From assembly GCA_951812925.1 (NCBI GenBank), contig OX638368.1:78536909-78600908 (forward strand): 64,000 nucleotides of DNA, given 5' to 3'. This DNA is from Calliopum simillimum (lineage: Eukaryota > Arthropoda > Insecta > Diptera > Lauxaniidae). Under the pieces are notes generated by a model. It had not been told where the DNA came from. It saw only the letters and a list, made by a program, of their open reading frames with translations, and ran no database searches. Of this stretch, positions 53,630-63,712 are shown in pieces. The first letter of the stretch is position 1. Each line of letters opens with the position of its first letter. Both the position numbers and the translations under genes were made by a program.

Positions 53630-56600
53630 GGGTGCAGTAAAATTCAAAAATGAGTGCATCAAAAATTATCATAGATCAAGATCTTAAAACAAAGACTGCA
53701 TACTTAGTTTTGGTCGAAACCCCCGAAAAGATCGCCCGCCCGGGGCTTGAATGAAGGTCTAAACGACAAAAATCATTGTTTTTTCACAGTTTTTTTAACT
53801 TATCTCAAAAACAACGAAATTATTGGTAGTAATTTATCCCAAATCTTTGAAAGGGATTAATTTTCTACATTTTTTGTTTTTTTCTCATAACTGTACAGTG
53901 AAGCTTACCCTATGGAAGTCCCGGAAGAAGTGTAAAATTTTTGATTCAAAAAACGGTTTTTTTCCTATAACTGAATATACAAGACACTTTAGACCTCAAT
54001 AAATGTAGAAAATCTGTTTTCCTATAGTTTTGCTTTCAAATCTTTATTCTAAAAGTAAACGGTTCCCCGCTAGAGGCTGAAATTTGTTAAAAATAATTGT
54101 ATATCATGAAAAAGCAACCTTTTTATGTTTTTGTTTTAAAATATGCCCAAAATTTTAATTGGAAACTAATGGAAAAATTAAGGGCTTTCAAACATAGTCT
54201 TCAAAATAGAAATCGGATTAAAATTGCGCGAGATATGACAATTCTTACATACTTCGTATTTTTTGTAAAGGTGTGATTTTGGGTATTTTTGTTTCACAGT
54301 GTATTTTGCATCCAAGACTTAAAACTTTTTTATGTGTACTACATTACGTCAAAGAGTGATAAACGGCGCATTTATTAAGATCAAGAACGTCAAAATTAGT
54401 TTGTGGTTTCCTTGCGAATTTCAGCCTGAGAGTTCCGATATTTTTCAATTTTTGTCAAAAACGCCTTTTTTGAATATGAGAGAGTGTATACCCTAAAACC
54501 CGTAAAAAATGTGCACAGTTATATTCAAAAAACTGAAGGACATACAATTTGCTATATTTTGTTCCTGAAAATCTTGTTTCTACAGCTAACAGTTCGTGCA
54601 CTAGAGGCCAATTTTTGTGGTAAAAAAACCGAATTTTTTGAAATTTTTATTTTGCAGCGACCTTTTAATTTTTTTCTTTACAAATTTTCTCAAAATTTTG
54701 GTAAGAAACTGAAGAAAAAGTCATAAGCTTTGAAACGTGATCTTTAGAATAGAAATCGGTTAAAATTTTCGCGAGATATGACAGTTTTTATATACTCTGT
54801 GATACAAACAAATAACCGAAAATCATATCCTTACAATAAAAAAATACTATAATATCTCCCTCTTATAACTCTTATATCTTGCGTAGGTTTTAGCCGATTT
54901 CTGTTTAGAAGACTACGTTCAAAAGCTCTTAACTTGTTCTTCAGGTTTTTTTTCTAAAATTTTGGGTAAATTTTGAAAATACAATGTAAAAATATTGCTT
55001 CAAAACAAAAGTTTCTAAAAATTCGAGTTTTTTTGCACAAAAATCAGCCTCTAGTGCACAAACTATTAGCTGTAGAAACAAGATCTTCAGGAACAAAATA
55101 TAGCAAATTATATGTCCTTCAGTTTTTTGAATATAACTGTGCACATTTTTTACGGGTTTTAGGGTATACACTCTCTCATATTCAAAAAAAGGCGTTTTTG
55201 ACAAAAATTGAAAAATATCGGAACTCTCAGGCTGAAATTCGCAAGGAAACCACAAACTACAATAATTTTGACGTTCTTGGTCTTGAAAAATGCGCCGTTT
55301 ATCACTCTTTGACGTAATGTAGTACACATAAAAAAGTTTTAAGTTCTGGATGCAAAATACACTGTGAAACAAAAATACCCAAAATCACACCTTTACAAAA
55401 AATACGAAGTATGTAAGAATTGTCATATATCGCGCAATTTTAATCCGATTTCCATTTTGAAGACTATGTTTGAAAGCCCTTAATTTTTTCATTAGTTTCC
55501 AATTAAAATTTTGGGCATATTTTAAAACAAAAACATAAAAAGGTCGCTTTTCCATGATATACAATTATTTTTAACAAATTTCAGCCTCTAGTGGGGAACC
55601 CTTTACTTTTAGAATAAAGATTTGAAAGCAAAACTATAGGAAAACAGATTTCCTACATTAATTGAGGTCTAAAGTATTTGTGTGTGTCTTGTATATTCAC
55701 CCTTCAGTTCACGGAACTAGTACCGAACTAGCGAAATCGCTAGCTACCGGTAACCAGCACTAGTTCCTCCCAGATCTACTTTATTCGTTCTCAACTGGCG
55801 AATTTAACGTGTGCATGTCATAGGCAGCGGTCAATTGCCACCCTTTGCTCTACTGCTCACTAGCTATTTCACTAGTGAGAAGAAGCTTGCTTGTAAGGCG
55901 TTCTCTTCGTAAAGAAAAAAAAAAAAAATCGAACAACCCACAACTGAGATTCGAACCTGGGGTTCAAAGTTTTTCACCTATGTATGTAGATAAATTACGA
56001 AGTCTTTAGCTCATTCGTCTATAAAGCTTATTGACGTAGTTATGTGAAATTCGTATTTAAACAATTGAAAAAATTTTTGTTTTTTTTCAAAATTTTGTTC
56101 TCTTTCTTTTTTTTTGTTTTTTTATAAATAAAATTACTCAAATTTTGAAACTAAAAAAGTCTCTCCAAAGAAAATTTGAAATTCAAACATTTTTATCGCT
56201 CACGTTTTATGTTTTATTATTGAACTGGCGACTGCTTGCATTACCCGGGGTCAAAAAAAGACCTAGTGCGTGTTTTGCTAGCTACTTCGCTAGTAATATT
56301 GGGCGAATTGTCTACTTGAGAACTGCTGGGCAGTTATAGGAAAAAAACCGTTTTTTGAATCAAAAAATTTACACTTCTTCCGGAACTTCCATAGGGTAAA
56401 CTTCACTGTACAGTTATGAGAAAAAAACAAAAAATGTAGAAAATTAATCCCTTTCAAAGATTTGAGATAAATTACTACCAATAATTTCGTTGTTTTTGAG
56501 ATAAGTTAAAAAAGCTGTGAAAAAACAATGATTTTTGTCGTTTAGACCTTCATTCAAGCCCCGGGCGGGCGATCTTTTCGGGAGTTTTGACCAAAACTAA

Positions 56601-56689
56601 GTATACAGTCTTTGTTGTAAGGCCTGTTCCTAAGATAATCTGTGATGCAACCTGCAATTTTCGCACTATTTCGAAAAAGTGCTGCACCC
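53630..56689. mobile_element. 3-kb palindromic element S inside R5
   Basis: GGGTGCAG at the left and CTGCACCC at the right, each next to TA (53628-53629, 56690-56691). Arms pair to a centre near 54830. Examples are CGGGGCTTGAATGAAGGTCT with its mirror near 56550, and CATACAATTTGCTATATTTT with its mirror near 55095. The right arm is lengthened by X copy 3. Arms are similar but not identical. The frames 54484-54726, 54941-55372 and 54973-55317 are arm by-products. Confidence 0.85.
55700..56330. mobile_element. CCC-TIR element X, copy 3 (631 bp)
   Basis: CCCTTCAGTTCACGGAAC to AACTGCTGGG, flanked by CA (55698-55699, 56331-56332). The empty site is preserved in the other arm of S, where TATTCAGTTATAGG reads through in complement near 53960. 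This gives a clean 2-bp duplication. Confidence 0.95.
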
Positions 56690-57211
56690 TAGTAGTCAGG
56701 GTTGGGCCATTGTAGTCAGGGTTGGGCCACCACCAAATATCGATGAAATATCTTCGGGTTAAAACTACAACTAGACATCTACATTTTTCATGTTTTGAGA
56801 AAAAAGCGTTTTAAGTTTTTTGAAATTCGTTTTTTGTATGGGATTTTGCAGTTTTTTGCTTTTTGTTCTTTATATAAAATTGGATGGGGACTACATTTCA
56901 AAAAACCGACTAAACTGGGGCATAGAGCCGTTTTTTCTGTATGTTTTTGTATACTCAACTTAAAACATCAATATATGTAGATGTCTAGTTGTAGTTTTAA
57001 CCCGACGATATGTACTAAAATAGTGTGTAATGAATATGTATGAAACTTTTTATTGTTTTTTATTCGATTATACAGAATTCCGATGAGAAATTACCATAAT
57101 TACATTAATCTGAATCGCAATTTGGGCATACATAGTTACTTTTTGTGAGATTGATGCACTTCAAGTGCACGTCTCGCTTGCATTCAATGCATGCGATTGA
57201 ACTATTTCGAT

Positions 57212-57510
57212 TCAGACTTTTTTAGGCGTTTTCGAAGCATCGCGCATCTGTTGCTTTTTACGTAACTCTTCGCGGTTCTCTGGGGAGGTTAAGAACGTGC
57301 TTTTCATCGGACGGGGCCCCCGATTAGATTTCACTGTTGGCGCGGACGCTTGCAGTCGATAGTTCCTCGTGCGTTTCACTCGTTGCTTTCTCGTGCTTGC
57401 CCATAGAACTCGCTACTTTTCCGTTCGTGTCAACTCTGGGGGTATCCAAATCTGTAGTGTTAATGTTCTGTGTTCCGAAAACCCGATTCAGTGATGTTAT
57501 TTTACTGATT
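57212..57510 (-). pseudogene. pogo/jerky-like transposase C-terminal relic inside R5
   Basis: The minus strand reads NRVFGTQNINTTDLDTPRVD, SSMGKHEKATSETHEEL and, in another frame, PRPMKSTFLTSPENREELRK, KQQMRDASKTPKKV to a stop. 'S.LTSTPEK..LE......K' followed by basic residues is a pattern I recall at the C-terminus of pogo/jerky-like transposases of insects. The DDE catalytic part is absent. It is GC-richer than its surroundings, as expected of former coding DNA. Confidence 0.45.
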
Positions 57511-58037
57511 CTAAATAAAAATTGATGTGGCCCAACCCTGACTACACGAGTGGCCCAACCCTGACGACAAGCGTGTTTTTCGACCGCTCAATACTACATG
57601 TGAACAGGTTAGGGAATCGAATTTTCCCTTTGGGAACTTGATAATAGTTCACCCCTTAATGGATGTATATACTTACTTTTTCGGTGGCATTGTTCTTTTC
57701 CAAGTTTCGAGTCATTTTTCACTGCTATTACAAAATTTTTTGAACTATCGAAAACTACACGAAGGCACAACAATTTTTACTGGCATCAAGAACAATAATT
57801 CGACGCTATAACACAGGTGACAGCACGTGTCATATACGAGAAATAGCAGTGACCCAATCATGACAGCGGCCCAACCCTGACGACATTCCCCTACAAAAAA
57901 AATTTTGACCTGAGAGGGTGTAGTGAGGTCGTTTTAACTAAAAATTTTGGGGTAAATCGAGATTTCCGATAACATATGGGAGAGCACATATTTTATGAAT
58001 TAGTAGATATGTTACGGGGCACCTTTCCAAATGTTCT

Positions 58038-58098
58038 GGAGTAAAATTCAGAAAAATCGTATGTGGGTCGTAGCGACAGAATGGGTAAAAGAAAGGCT
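58038..58098 (+). repeat. Tandem unit V, first part of copy 1
   Basis: AGAAAAATCGTATGTGGGTC, then CGACAGAATGGGTAAAAGA. It recurs near 61800-61850 as AGAAAAATCGTGTGTGAGTC. Copy 1 continues at 59965, after element O. Confidence 0.75.
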
Positions 58099-58099
58099 A

Positions 58100-59964
58100 A
58101 TAGGGCTATTCTGGCTAAGACAGCAGAAAGTTTTTCTGAATACATGTCAGAATTACTTTCTAAGATTCCCGAAGACATTCGGTATTCTGGCGCAGAAATC
58201 TTTTAGAAAAAGCTCATAAATTCACCACACAAAAGCTTTCGTGGTGAACTTGTCAAAAAACGTGGTTGAATTGCTCTGGTTGCAGCGATCACAAATGCTG
58301 CTTCTTCTTAACTACGAAAATGTCAAAATTCTTTGTTTTGATTCTAGACTTTTGACAGATAGCAAGGCAAGATGCCGGGTTCCATTTTTTATATTGACAT
58401 ACAAAATAAGTTCTTGCGCGCCGCCATATAATATTGTGCAGAAATTGTTGCTACATGTTTTTACACAAACTTTTCTTTTATTTTGTAACTATTAGAACAA
58501 ATATTAAACCAAAATAGTTATAATTTTGTTTTCGCCTTTATCATTATCACTCACACAAACAAAAATTTAACAACTGCCAAATCTTAGGCAACAATTTTAC
58601 TTTAAAAACTGTTGTTGTTTTTTTTATATTTGTTTGGCCCAAATAGGGCTCTCAAAATTAATTACAACAACAACAGAAAGTTCTGGTCAAATCTACTTTC
58701 GGAGATATAGCCATCGGAAGATCGGGATATAGCTTTTATGAAAACCGGTAAAAGTTCAGAATCCCTTAATAAATTTTAATAATATTGGTGTCATATGAAA
58801 GGTATTTTAACTGGCTATAAAAACGGTATGCAAAAGTTTTAAATCCGAGTCATGGTTTTGGAGATATGGCGAATTTTCAAAAATGTTTATTAGTTTTTTT
58901 TGTTTTTAATGCACTATTTTTCCAAAAATGTCTTATTAACAAAAACGGCATATGAAAGGTAATTTAATAAGCTACAAACCTGAACACAAATTTACTAAAT
59001 CTGGCTCGTAGTTTTCGAGATATTATGACAGTAATTTGGCATAAGAGTATGGGTAAGTGGGCGGCTTCGGCCGCTGCTCCGGATTTAAGACTCCCAAAAA
59101 TCCACTTCACGACAGTCTTCGGCCGCGGATCAGTCTATAATATATCCATCACCTAGTTTGCTAGCAAAATTCCAAATTTCCGATGTTGTTGTTGTTCATG
59201 AAAATTTCTGTGGCTTACTTTTTTGTTTTCCTATAAAAAATGTGCTAATGAAGGAAATGAGGTATAAATTGCATATCAAATCGAATGAAATTGATTAGGA
59301 TTTCATAATTTGTTACAAAAACTATAGGTTAATCAGAAATTTTTTGGAAAAATAGTGCTTTAAAAATAAAAAAACTGGTCAAAATTTTTGAAAATACGCC
59401 ATATCTCGAAAATGTTGACTCGGATTTAAAATTATTGCACAACAATTTTGTAGTGTGTTAAAATACCTTTCATATGACACTAATATTATCAAAATCCAGC
59501 CAGGGGTTCCGAACTTATACTAGTTTTTATTAAAGATATATTCCGATCTTTCGATGGCTATATCTCCGAAAATAGATCCGACCAGACATTTTTGATTATA
59601 TTTTCTTTCTTAAAATTAAAAGCTTAATAAGCCAAATTAGGTTTTAAAAGAAAATATTAACAGTCGATAATCTAACATTAAGGCCAGCTGTTTTATGATA
59701 AAAAATTATAAACAAGCAATAAAATAAAATTTTTCATAATTCTTCACTTTTCACATAATAAAAACCTGACAGCAAGCAACTAATAGCTTTAAGATCGCTC
59801 AAAGACCTCCTACGTAGCAGGTATTAAAAGTCGTATTCATAAAGACGGAAAAGAGCTTTCTAAATGCAACCGGAATACCAAAACATCTTCGTTACTACTT
59901 TCGTAGCAGTGAAGACTGTGGTGAGCTGTTTGACAGCTCTAATACTGACGCCAGAATAGCCCTA
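58100..59964. mobile_element. TAGGG-ended element O with an inner B-type palindrome
   Basis: The left end ATAGGGCTATTCTGGC and the inverted right end TAGGGCTATTCTGGCGTC are flanked by TA (58098-58099, 59965-59966). The empty site GGCTAAATCGCTCATTA is preserved at about 61847 in the next V unit. Inside, arms at 58600-58990 and 59180-59640 pair (CTTTCGGAGATATAGCCATC with its mirror near 59555; CATATGAAAGGTATTTTAAC with its mirror near 59460). These are homologous to palindrome B. Frames in this stretch are not genes. Confidence 0.85.
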
Positions 59965-60136
59965 TAAATCGCTCATTACGGCCACATAACAGGTTCTAAA
60001 ATTCTGAAAAATTTAAGCAAATTCCTTGACGAAAAATAAATTGATTTTGTTTATGCGGCGCACCCTGCCGAGTGAAAAACGATAAATTTTGTGTAAAAAA
60101 TTGGATTTTTGGCGATATGGGATTGAGCATACCATA
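59965..60136 (+). repeat. Tandem unit V, second part of copy 1
   Basis: AAATCGCTCATTACGGCCAC, then AAGCAAATTCCTTGACGAAA and GATTTTGTTTATGCGG. The same order returns at 61850-61950. It is cut by the mariner at 60137. Confidence 0.75.
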
Positions 60137-60310
60137 CGTGGGTTGCTATATATATTTCTGGCCTAGGCAACACTAATATCAATAGCTAAAATCTAGTAAC
60201 ATCATAATAAAGTTTGACATTTTTTAGCATAAACGTACTCAGAACGTTTTGACCTACGACCATCATTTGAGTTGTTTATAGTGACTTGAAAAAATCAATT
60301 TGGCAAAAAA

Positions 60311-61146
60311 ATGGAATTAACTCTTGAACATATTCGTGCTACCGTTTTTCACAACTTTCGACGTGGATTATCACGACAAGAGTGCATCGATGAACTTAAA
60401 TCTTTGTATGGCGATGAAGCACCATCCTGTGAAAAACTGGTTTAATGAATTCAATCTTGGCTATTGCCGCCAAATCTTTTGTCGGCAGGTCCGCGGGTAA
60501 AATGAAACTTCTTAAGAACTCTTTAATTCAATTTCACACGTTTATTCAGTAATTTCAAATTTATGCGTGAAGCGCCAAATGAAAATAAACTTATTTAATA
60601 AGAAAATTAATGCAAAGTTATTATAAAGAAAGAAGAAGAAAAAATGAAGAACTTAAAGATTTGTTTTCTTGATACCCGCTGTCGTTGTTAACTCTTTTTC
60701 AACTGTACTGTCAAGCAAAATATTCTGCAGCCGACACCTGCATTCCCTTTTGTTAATGTTGTTGTTGTCGTGATTGCGGTATTGTCATCAGTTGCTGCCG
60801 TTTTAAAAAGTACATACCTACGTAAACATGTTAATATCACCATGATCATACGGTTAATTTTAGTACAAATATTATAAAGTAAAATTAACAACTATCGGCG
60901 GCAACATTGGCCGACGCTCGTTCAAAGACGAATTCCGTGAAGGTCTTCTAAAAACGGCCGTTGTGCCACAGAACATTGATGCCGTGCGTGAACTGATAAT
61001 GCAAGATCGTCATGTGACATACCGTGAGATAGAGGCGTCCTTGAACATTTCTCCCGCCAGCATACATTCGATATTGCAAGAACACCTGGCCGTAAAAAAG
61101 GTTTGTTCTCGTTGGAGACCCCATAATTTATCAGTCGCTTAAATTA
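60311..61146 (+). pseudogene. mariner transposase, N-terminal half (interrupted)
   Basis: The start ATG at 60311 opens MELTLEHIRATVFHNFRRGL and SRQECIDELKSLYGDEAP, the mariner N-terminal helix-turn-helix region. After a small deletion or shift comes NWFNEFN. A 446-bp insert follows, then GRRSFKDEFREG, KTAVVPQNIDAVRELIMQDR, HVTYREIEASL and SIHSILQEHLAVKKVCSRW, with a stop at 61140. The C-terminal catalytic DD34D half is missing. Binds the terminal repeats in an intact element. Confidence 0.85.
60461..60906. mobile_element. 446-bp element in the mariner transposase (TTGG duplication)
   Basis: TTGG at 60457-60460 and 60907-60910 flanks it. CTATTGCCGCC at the left and GGCGGCAACA at the right form a short inverted end. 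Removing it joins the N-W-F-N-E-F-N and G-R-R-S parts of the transposase. The interior has no recognisable gene; it contains GTTGTTGTTGTCGT repeats. Confidence 0.6.
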
Positions 61147-61577
61147 CACAGGCCTACAAAATTTGGCAAAGTTATTTTACCAGAAACCAGACTATACTTT
61201 TCCGATGTATTTTGACGTGCTGAATCCAAATCCAGGGTCAGAATTGCTCCGAGATATCCTAACCTGAAAGTGCTAAAAACACTGTTTTGGCCTATATTTA
61301 CGGTTATATATCATCGCCTATTGATTTTTACTCCAAAACCTGTAAACATTATCTTTATGTATGACCCTTAGTCTTTTAAATGCCGTTGAGTTTGTTCAAA
61401 TATCTGTTTTTTTTTTCACTGAGATATGCCAAAACAAAGTTTTTAGCACTTTCAGGTTAGGACATCTCGGAAACCTGAGCCAATAGAGCAATTCTGACTC
61501 CGGATTTGGATTTAGTACGTTAAAATACATCGGAAAACTATAGTCTGGTTTCTGGTAAAAATTTTTGTAGGCCTGTG
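61147..61577. mobile_element. PIF-like palindromic MITE M (CACAGG ends, TTA duplication)
   Basis: CACAGGCCTACAAAAT at the left and TTTTTGTAGGCCTGTG at the right are flanked by TTA (61144-61146, 61578-61580). Arms pair over about 120 bp each (ATTTTGACGTGCTGAATCC, CTCCGAGATATCCTAACCTG). The interior is AT-rich. The same family as C and B3. Confidence 0.9.
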
Positions 61578-61746
61578 TTATCAATGGAAAAATTGATTTT
61601 CTTAACTCACTGTAAACAAAACAAATAGCACTTGTACATCAAAACGTTGTGAGTACGTTTATGCTAAAAAATGTCAAACTTTATTTTGGTGTTGCCAGAT
61701 TTTATATATTGACATTAGGCCAGAAATATATATAGCAGCCTACGTA

Positions 61747-61970
61747 GCGACATATAAGGCAAGATAGCGGGATATCTAAGAAATATTCCGGAGTAAAATT
61801 CAGAAAAATCGTGTGTGAGTCGTGGCGACAGAATGGGTTAAAAAGGCTAAATCGCTCATTATGGCCACATAGCAGGTTCTGAAAAAAATTTAAGCAAATT
61901 CCTTGATGAAAAATAAATCGATTTTGTTTATTATGTTTTTTTATTTTAAGCTCCCCATGCCGAGTAACAA
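61747..61970 (+). repeat. Tandem unit V, copy 2
   Basis: Follows copy 1 in order: GGAGTAAAATTCAGAAAAAT, CGACAGAATGGGTTAAAAAG, then GGCTAAATCGCTCATTATGG and AATAAATCGATTTTGTTTAT. It lacks both insertions found in copy 1. The DNA after it (61960-62005) includes a short hairpin ATGACCCAGGTTTTT / AAAACCTGAGTCAT. Confidence 0.75.
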
Positions 61971-62164
61971 TGACCCAGGTTTTTTTCGTAAAACCTGAGT
62001 CATGTTAGGGAAGCTTATTTTCGGATATGCTCATATATTCTTGATCAGCGTCACCTCCTGAGATGACATAGCCACTTTCGTCTGTATGGATGTGTGTCTG
62101 TCTGTTGAAATCAAATCCAAAAGGATAAAGCTAGATGCATGAAATTTGTAAGTATGTATGGATG

Positions 62165-62500
62165 TATGTATTCTCCTTTGACTCCTAGGAGGACCAATAT
62201 ATATAACGGAAGGCCATATTTTGTTCAGTTGAGCAAGCGCGCCCTTCGTTTTTGCTATTCTTGAGATTATATTCTCTTTTGCTTCACCATCCATGGAGAT
62301 AAAGCTGACTATATACGTGAAGCTGTCGACGTTTTCAATGTCATCACTTCCAGCTTTAAACGGGATGTCATTCCAGTATGCGTTCAGCTTCATGCTTTTT
62401 GTAACGTTCAGTTTTAAAAAAATTATATTAAACCTATTTTTCTTAAATAATATTGATTTTGATCGCTTAGCATTAATTTTATTCATTCACTTCTTAATTC
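62165..62500 (-). pseudogene. Deleted RTE-like LINE fragment
   Basis: The minus-strand frame reads SMKLNAYWNDIPFKAGSDDI, then DSFTYIVSFISMDGEAKENI and KTKGALAQLNKIW, matching the middle of the 28190-29728 protein. It then jumps directly to the 3' end (the CTCCTAGGAGTCAAAGGAG stretch and CATA repeats). Several hundred bases of reverse transcriptase are deleted. More degraded than the copy at 28166. Confidence 0.85.
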
Positions 62501-63340
62501 AGTGATTTTGTTTCATTTACGTATTCATAAATTTTTCCCATAGATATTTTTTTGTGATCATTTTACAACACAAATAAAATTTTCTATAAGTGGCTCTTTA
62601 TTTACAAGTACATTACGTACAGAAATTATTTATATCCGGATGATCAAAATTACTTTGTTCAGCCATGATAAATTTGGTATATACACATATCCCGTGAGCT
62701 CGATCATTCTTTCGATATCTGAACTCCATGAGGCAAAGTTGTACTATAGTAAAAAAGTATTGAATTTGTAGTAATCAGGATTACTATTTACAAAAAGGTA
62801 ATATAAAGTGATTAATTTCTCTTCAGAGAAATGAGTTTATTAGAAATTTTCCTATTTTTTACATGTTCTCTGGCAAAATGCAGTTTGATTGAATTGAAGT
62901 GTTCGATTAGAAGCTACACGATTTAACTCATAAAAGAACAGGCTTAATCAAGCGAACAGCAATAATTTGCCTGTTAAATTCATCGTTTTCCTCATGAGGA
63001 AATGAGGAAATAAGATTTCCTTAGGCATAACTTTTGTATCGCTGCCCAATACTGCAGTCAGAATTAAAAGGAAAGAGAATTGATCAGTCAACAAATGTAA
63101 TGTCCAGAACACAAAAAAAAAAATTTTTGTTAATTTCGGTGTTAAAATTTATTCATTTGGTAAAGTTAATCTTTCCTAAAAAAAAGAGAATCAATTTATA
63201 TGTCAAGCCAATTTTTCTTAATTAATAAAATAAAAACCACCTGAAATTAAAGCGTTTACAGTGTTCATACTCCTTAAAAGAATTCCAAAAAAAAATACAA
63301 AGCCACTAAAATTCTGTTATTTAATGCAACTCTATATATA
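62501..63340. other. Unassigned stretch
   Basis: AT-rich DNA. Short frames (for example 63034-63225) show no motif. No repeat unit or splice-bounded exon seen. Confidence 0.35.
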
Positions 63341-63712
63341 CCCTGCAGCGCCTTCGACTAGTTCTGAACTAGCGAATTCACTGGTCTAAAGGGGTATAGT
63401 ACTACTCTCTCTACAATCTATTTTATGTAGCTCAAACTGGCGAATTTTACATTAGCTTGTCATTGCCGGTGTCAATTACCACCTTTTGTTCTACCGCTCA
63501 CTAGCTAAGTACTTCACTAGTAAGAAGGAGCTTGCCTGTAAGGCGTTCTCTTAGTAAAAAAAAAAAAAATAAAACTACCCATACTGAGATTCGAACCAAG
63601 GGTACAAAGTTGTTTACCCATGTAGACAAATAACGAAGTCTTTAGCTCATTCGTCTATAAAGCTTATTGACGTAGTTGTGTGAAATTCGAATTTAAACAA
63701 ATGAAAAAATCC
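63341..63712. mobile_element. CCC-TIR element X, partial copy 4
   Basis: CCCTGCAGCGCCTTCGACTA onward follows X with many changes: CACTAG words, GAGATTCGAACCAAGGGTAC (minus-strand B box), GAAGTCTTTAGCTCATTCGT. The last 250 bases of X are missing; the Y repeat follows directly. Confidence 0.75.

Larger units (their letters stand above)
53433..57891. mobile_element. TAGG-type element R5 (word GTCAGGGTTGGGCCA)
   Basis: GGCGAATGTCGTCAGGGTTG at the left and its mirror at 57872-57891, with TA at each junction. The word GTCAGGGTTGGGCCA occurs near 53448, 56697 and 56717 and inverted near 57530, 57553 and 57867. It holds palindrome S, and between 56692 and 57891 a relic of a pogo-like protein. The region 56750-57010 forms a further small hairpin (TAGACATCTACATTTTTCAT and its mirror near 56970). 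Confidence 0.75.
60137..61744 (+). mobile_element. mariner-family element N, twice interrupted
   Basis: TA at 60135-60136 and 61745-61746. The ends CGTGGGTTGCTATATATAT and, inverted, CGTAGGCTGCTATATATAT continue for over 100 bp of terminal inverted repeat (TTTAGCATAAACGTACTCA on the left, mirrored near 61655). The transposase frame is on the plus strand. Two other elements sit inside: 60461-60906 and palindrome M (61147-61577). Only the N-terminal half of the transposase remains, so it cannot be autonomous. Confidence 0.9.

Noticed and set aside
54484..55372. Frames in palindrome S sharing VYTLKPVKNVHSYIQKTEGH
   Set aside because: The same text appears in both arms on opposite strands; by-product of the inverted repeat.
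57337..57525. Plus-strand 62-codon frame
   Set aside because: The opposite strand carries the better-supported transposase relic; the plus frame is its shadow.
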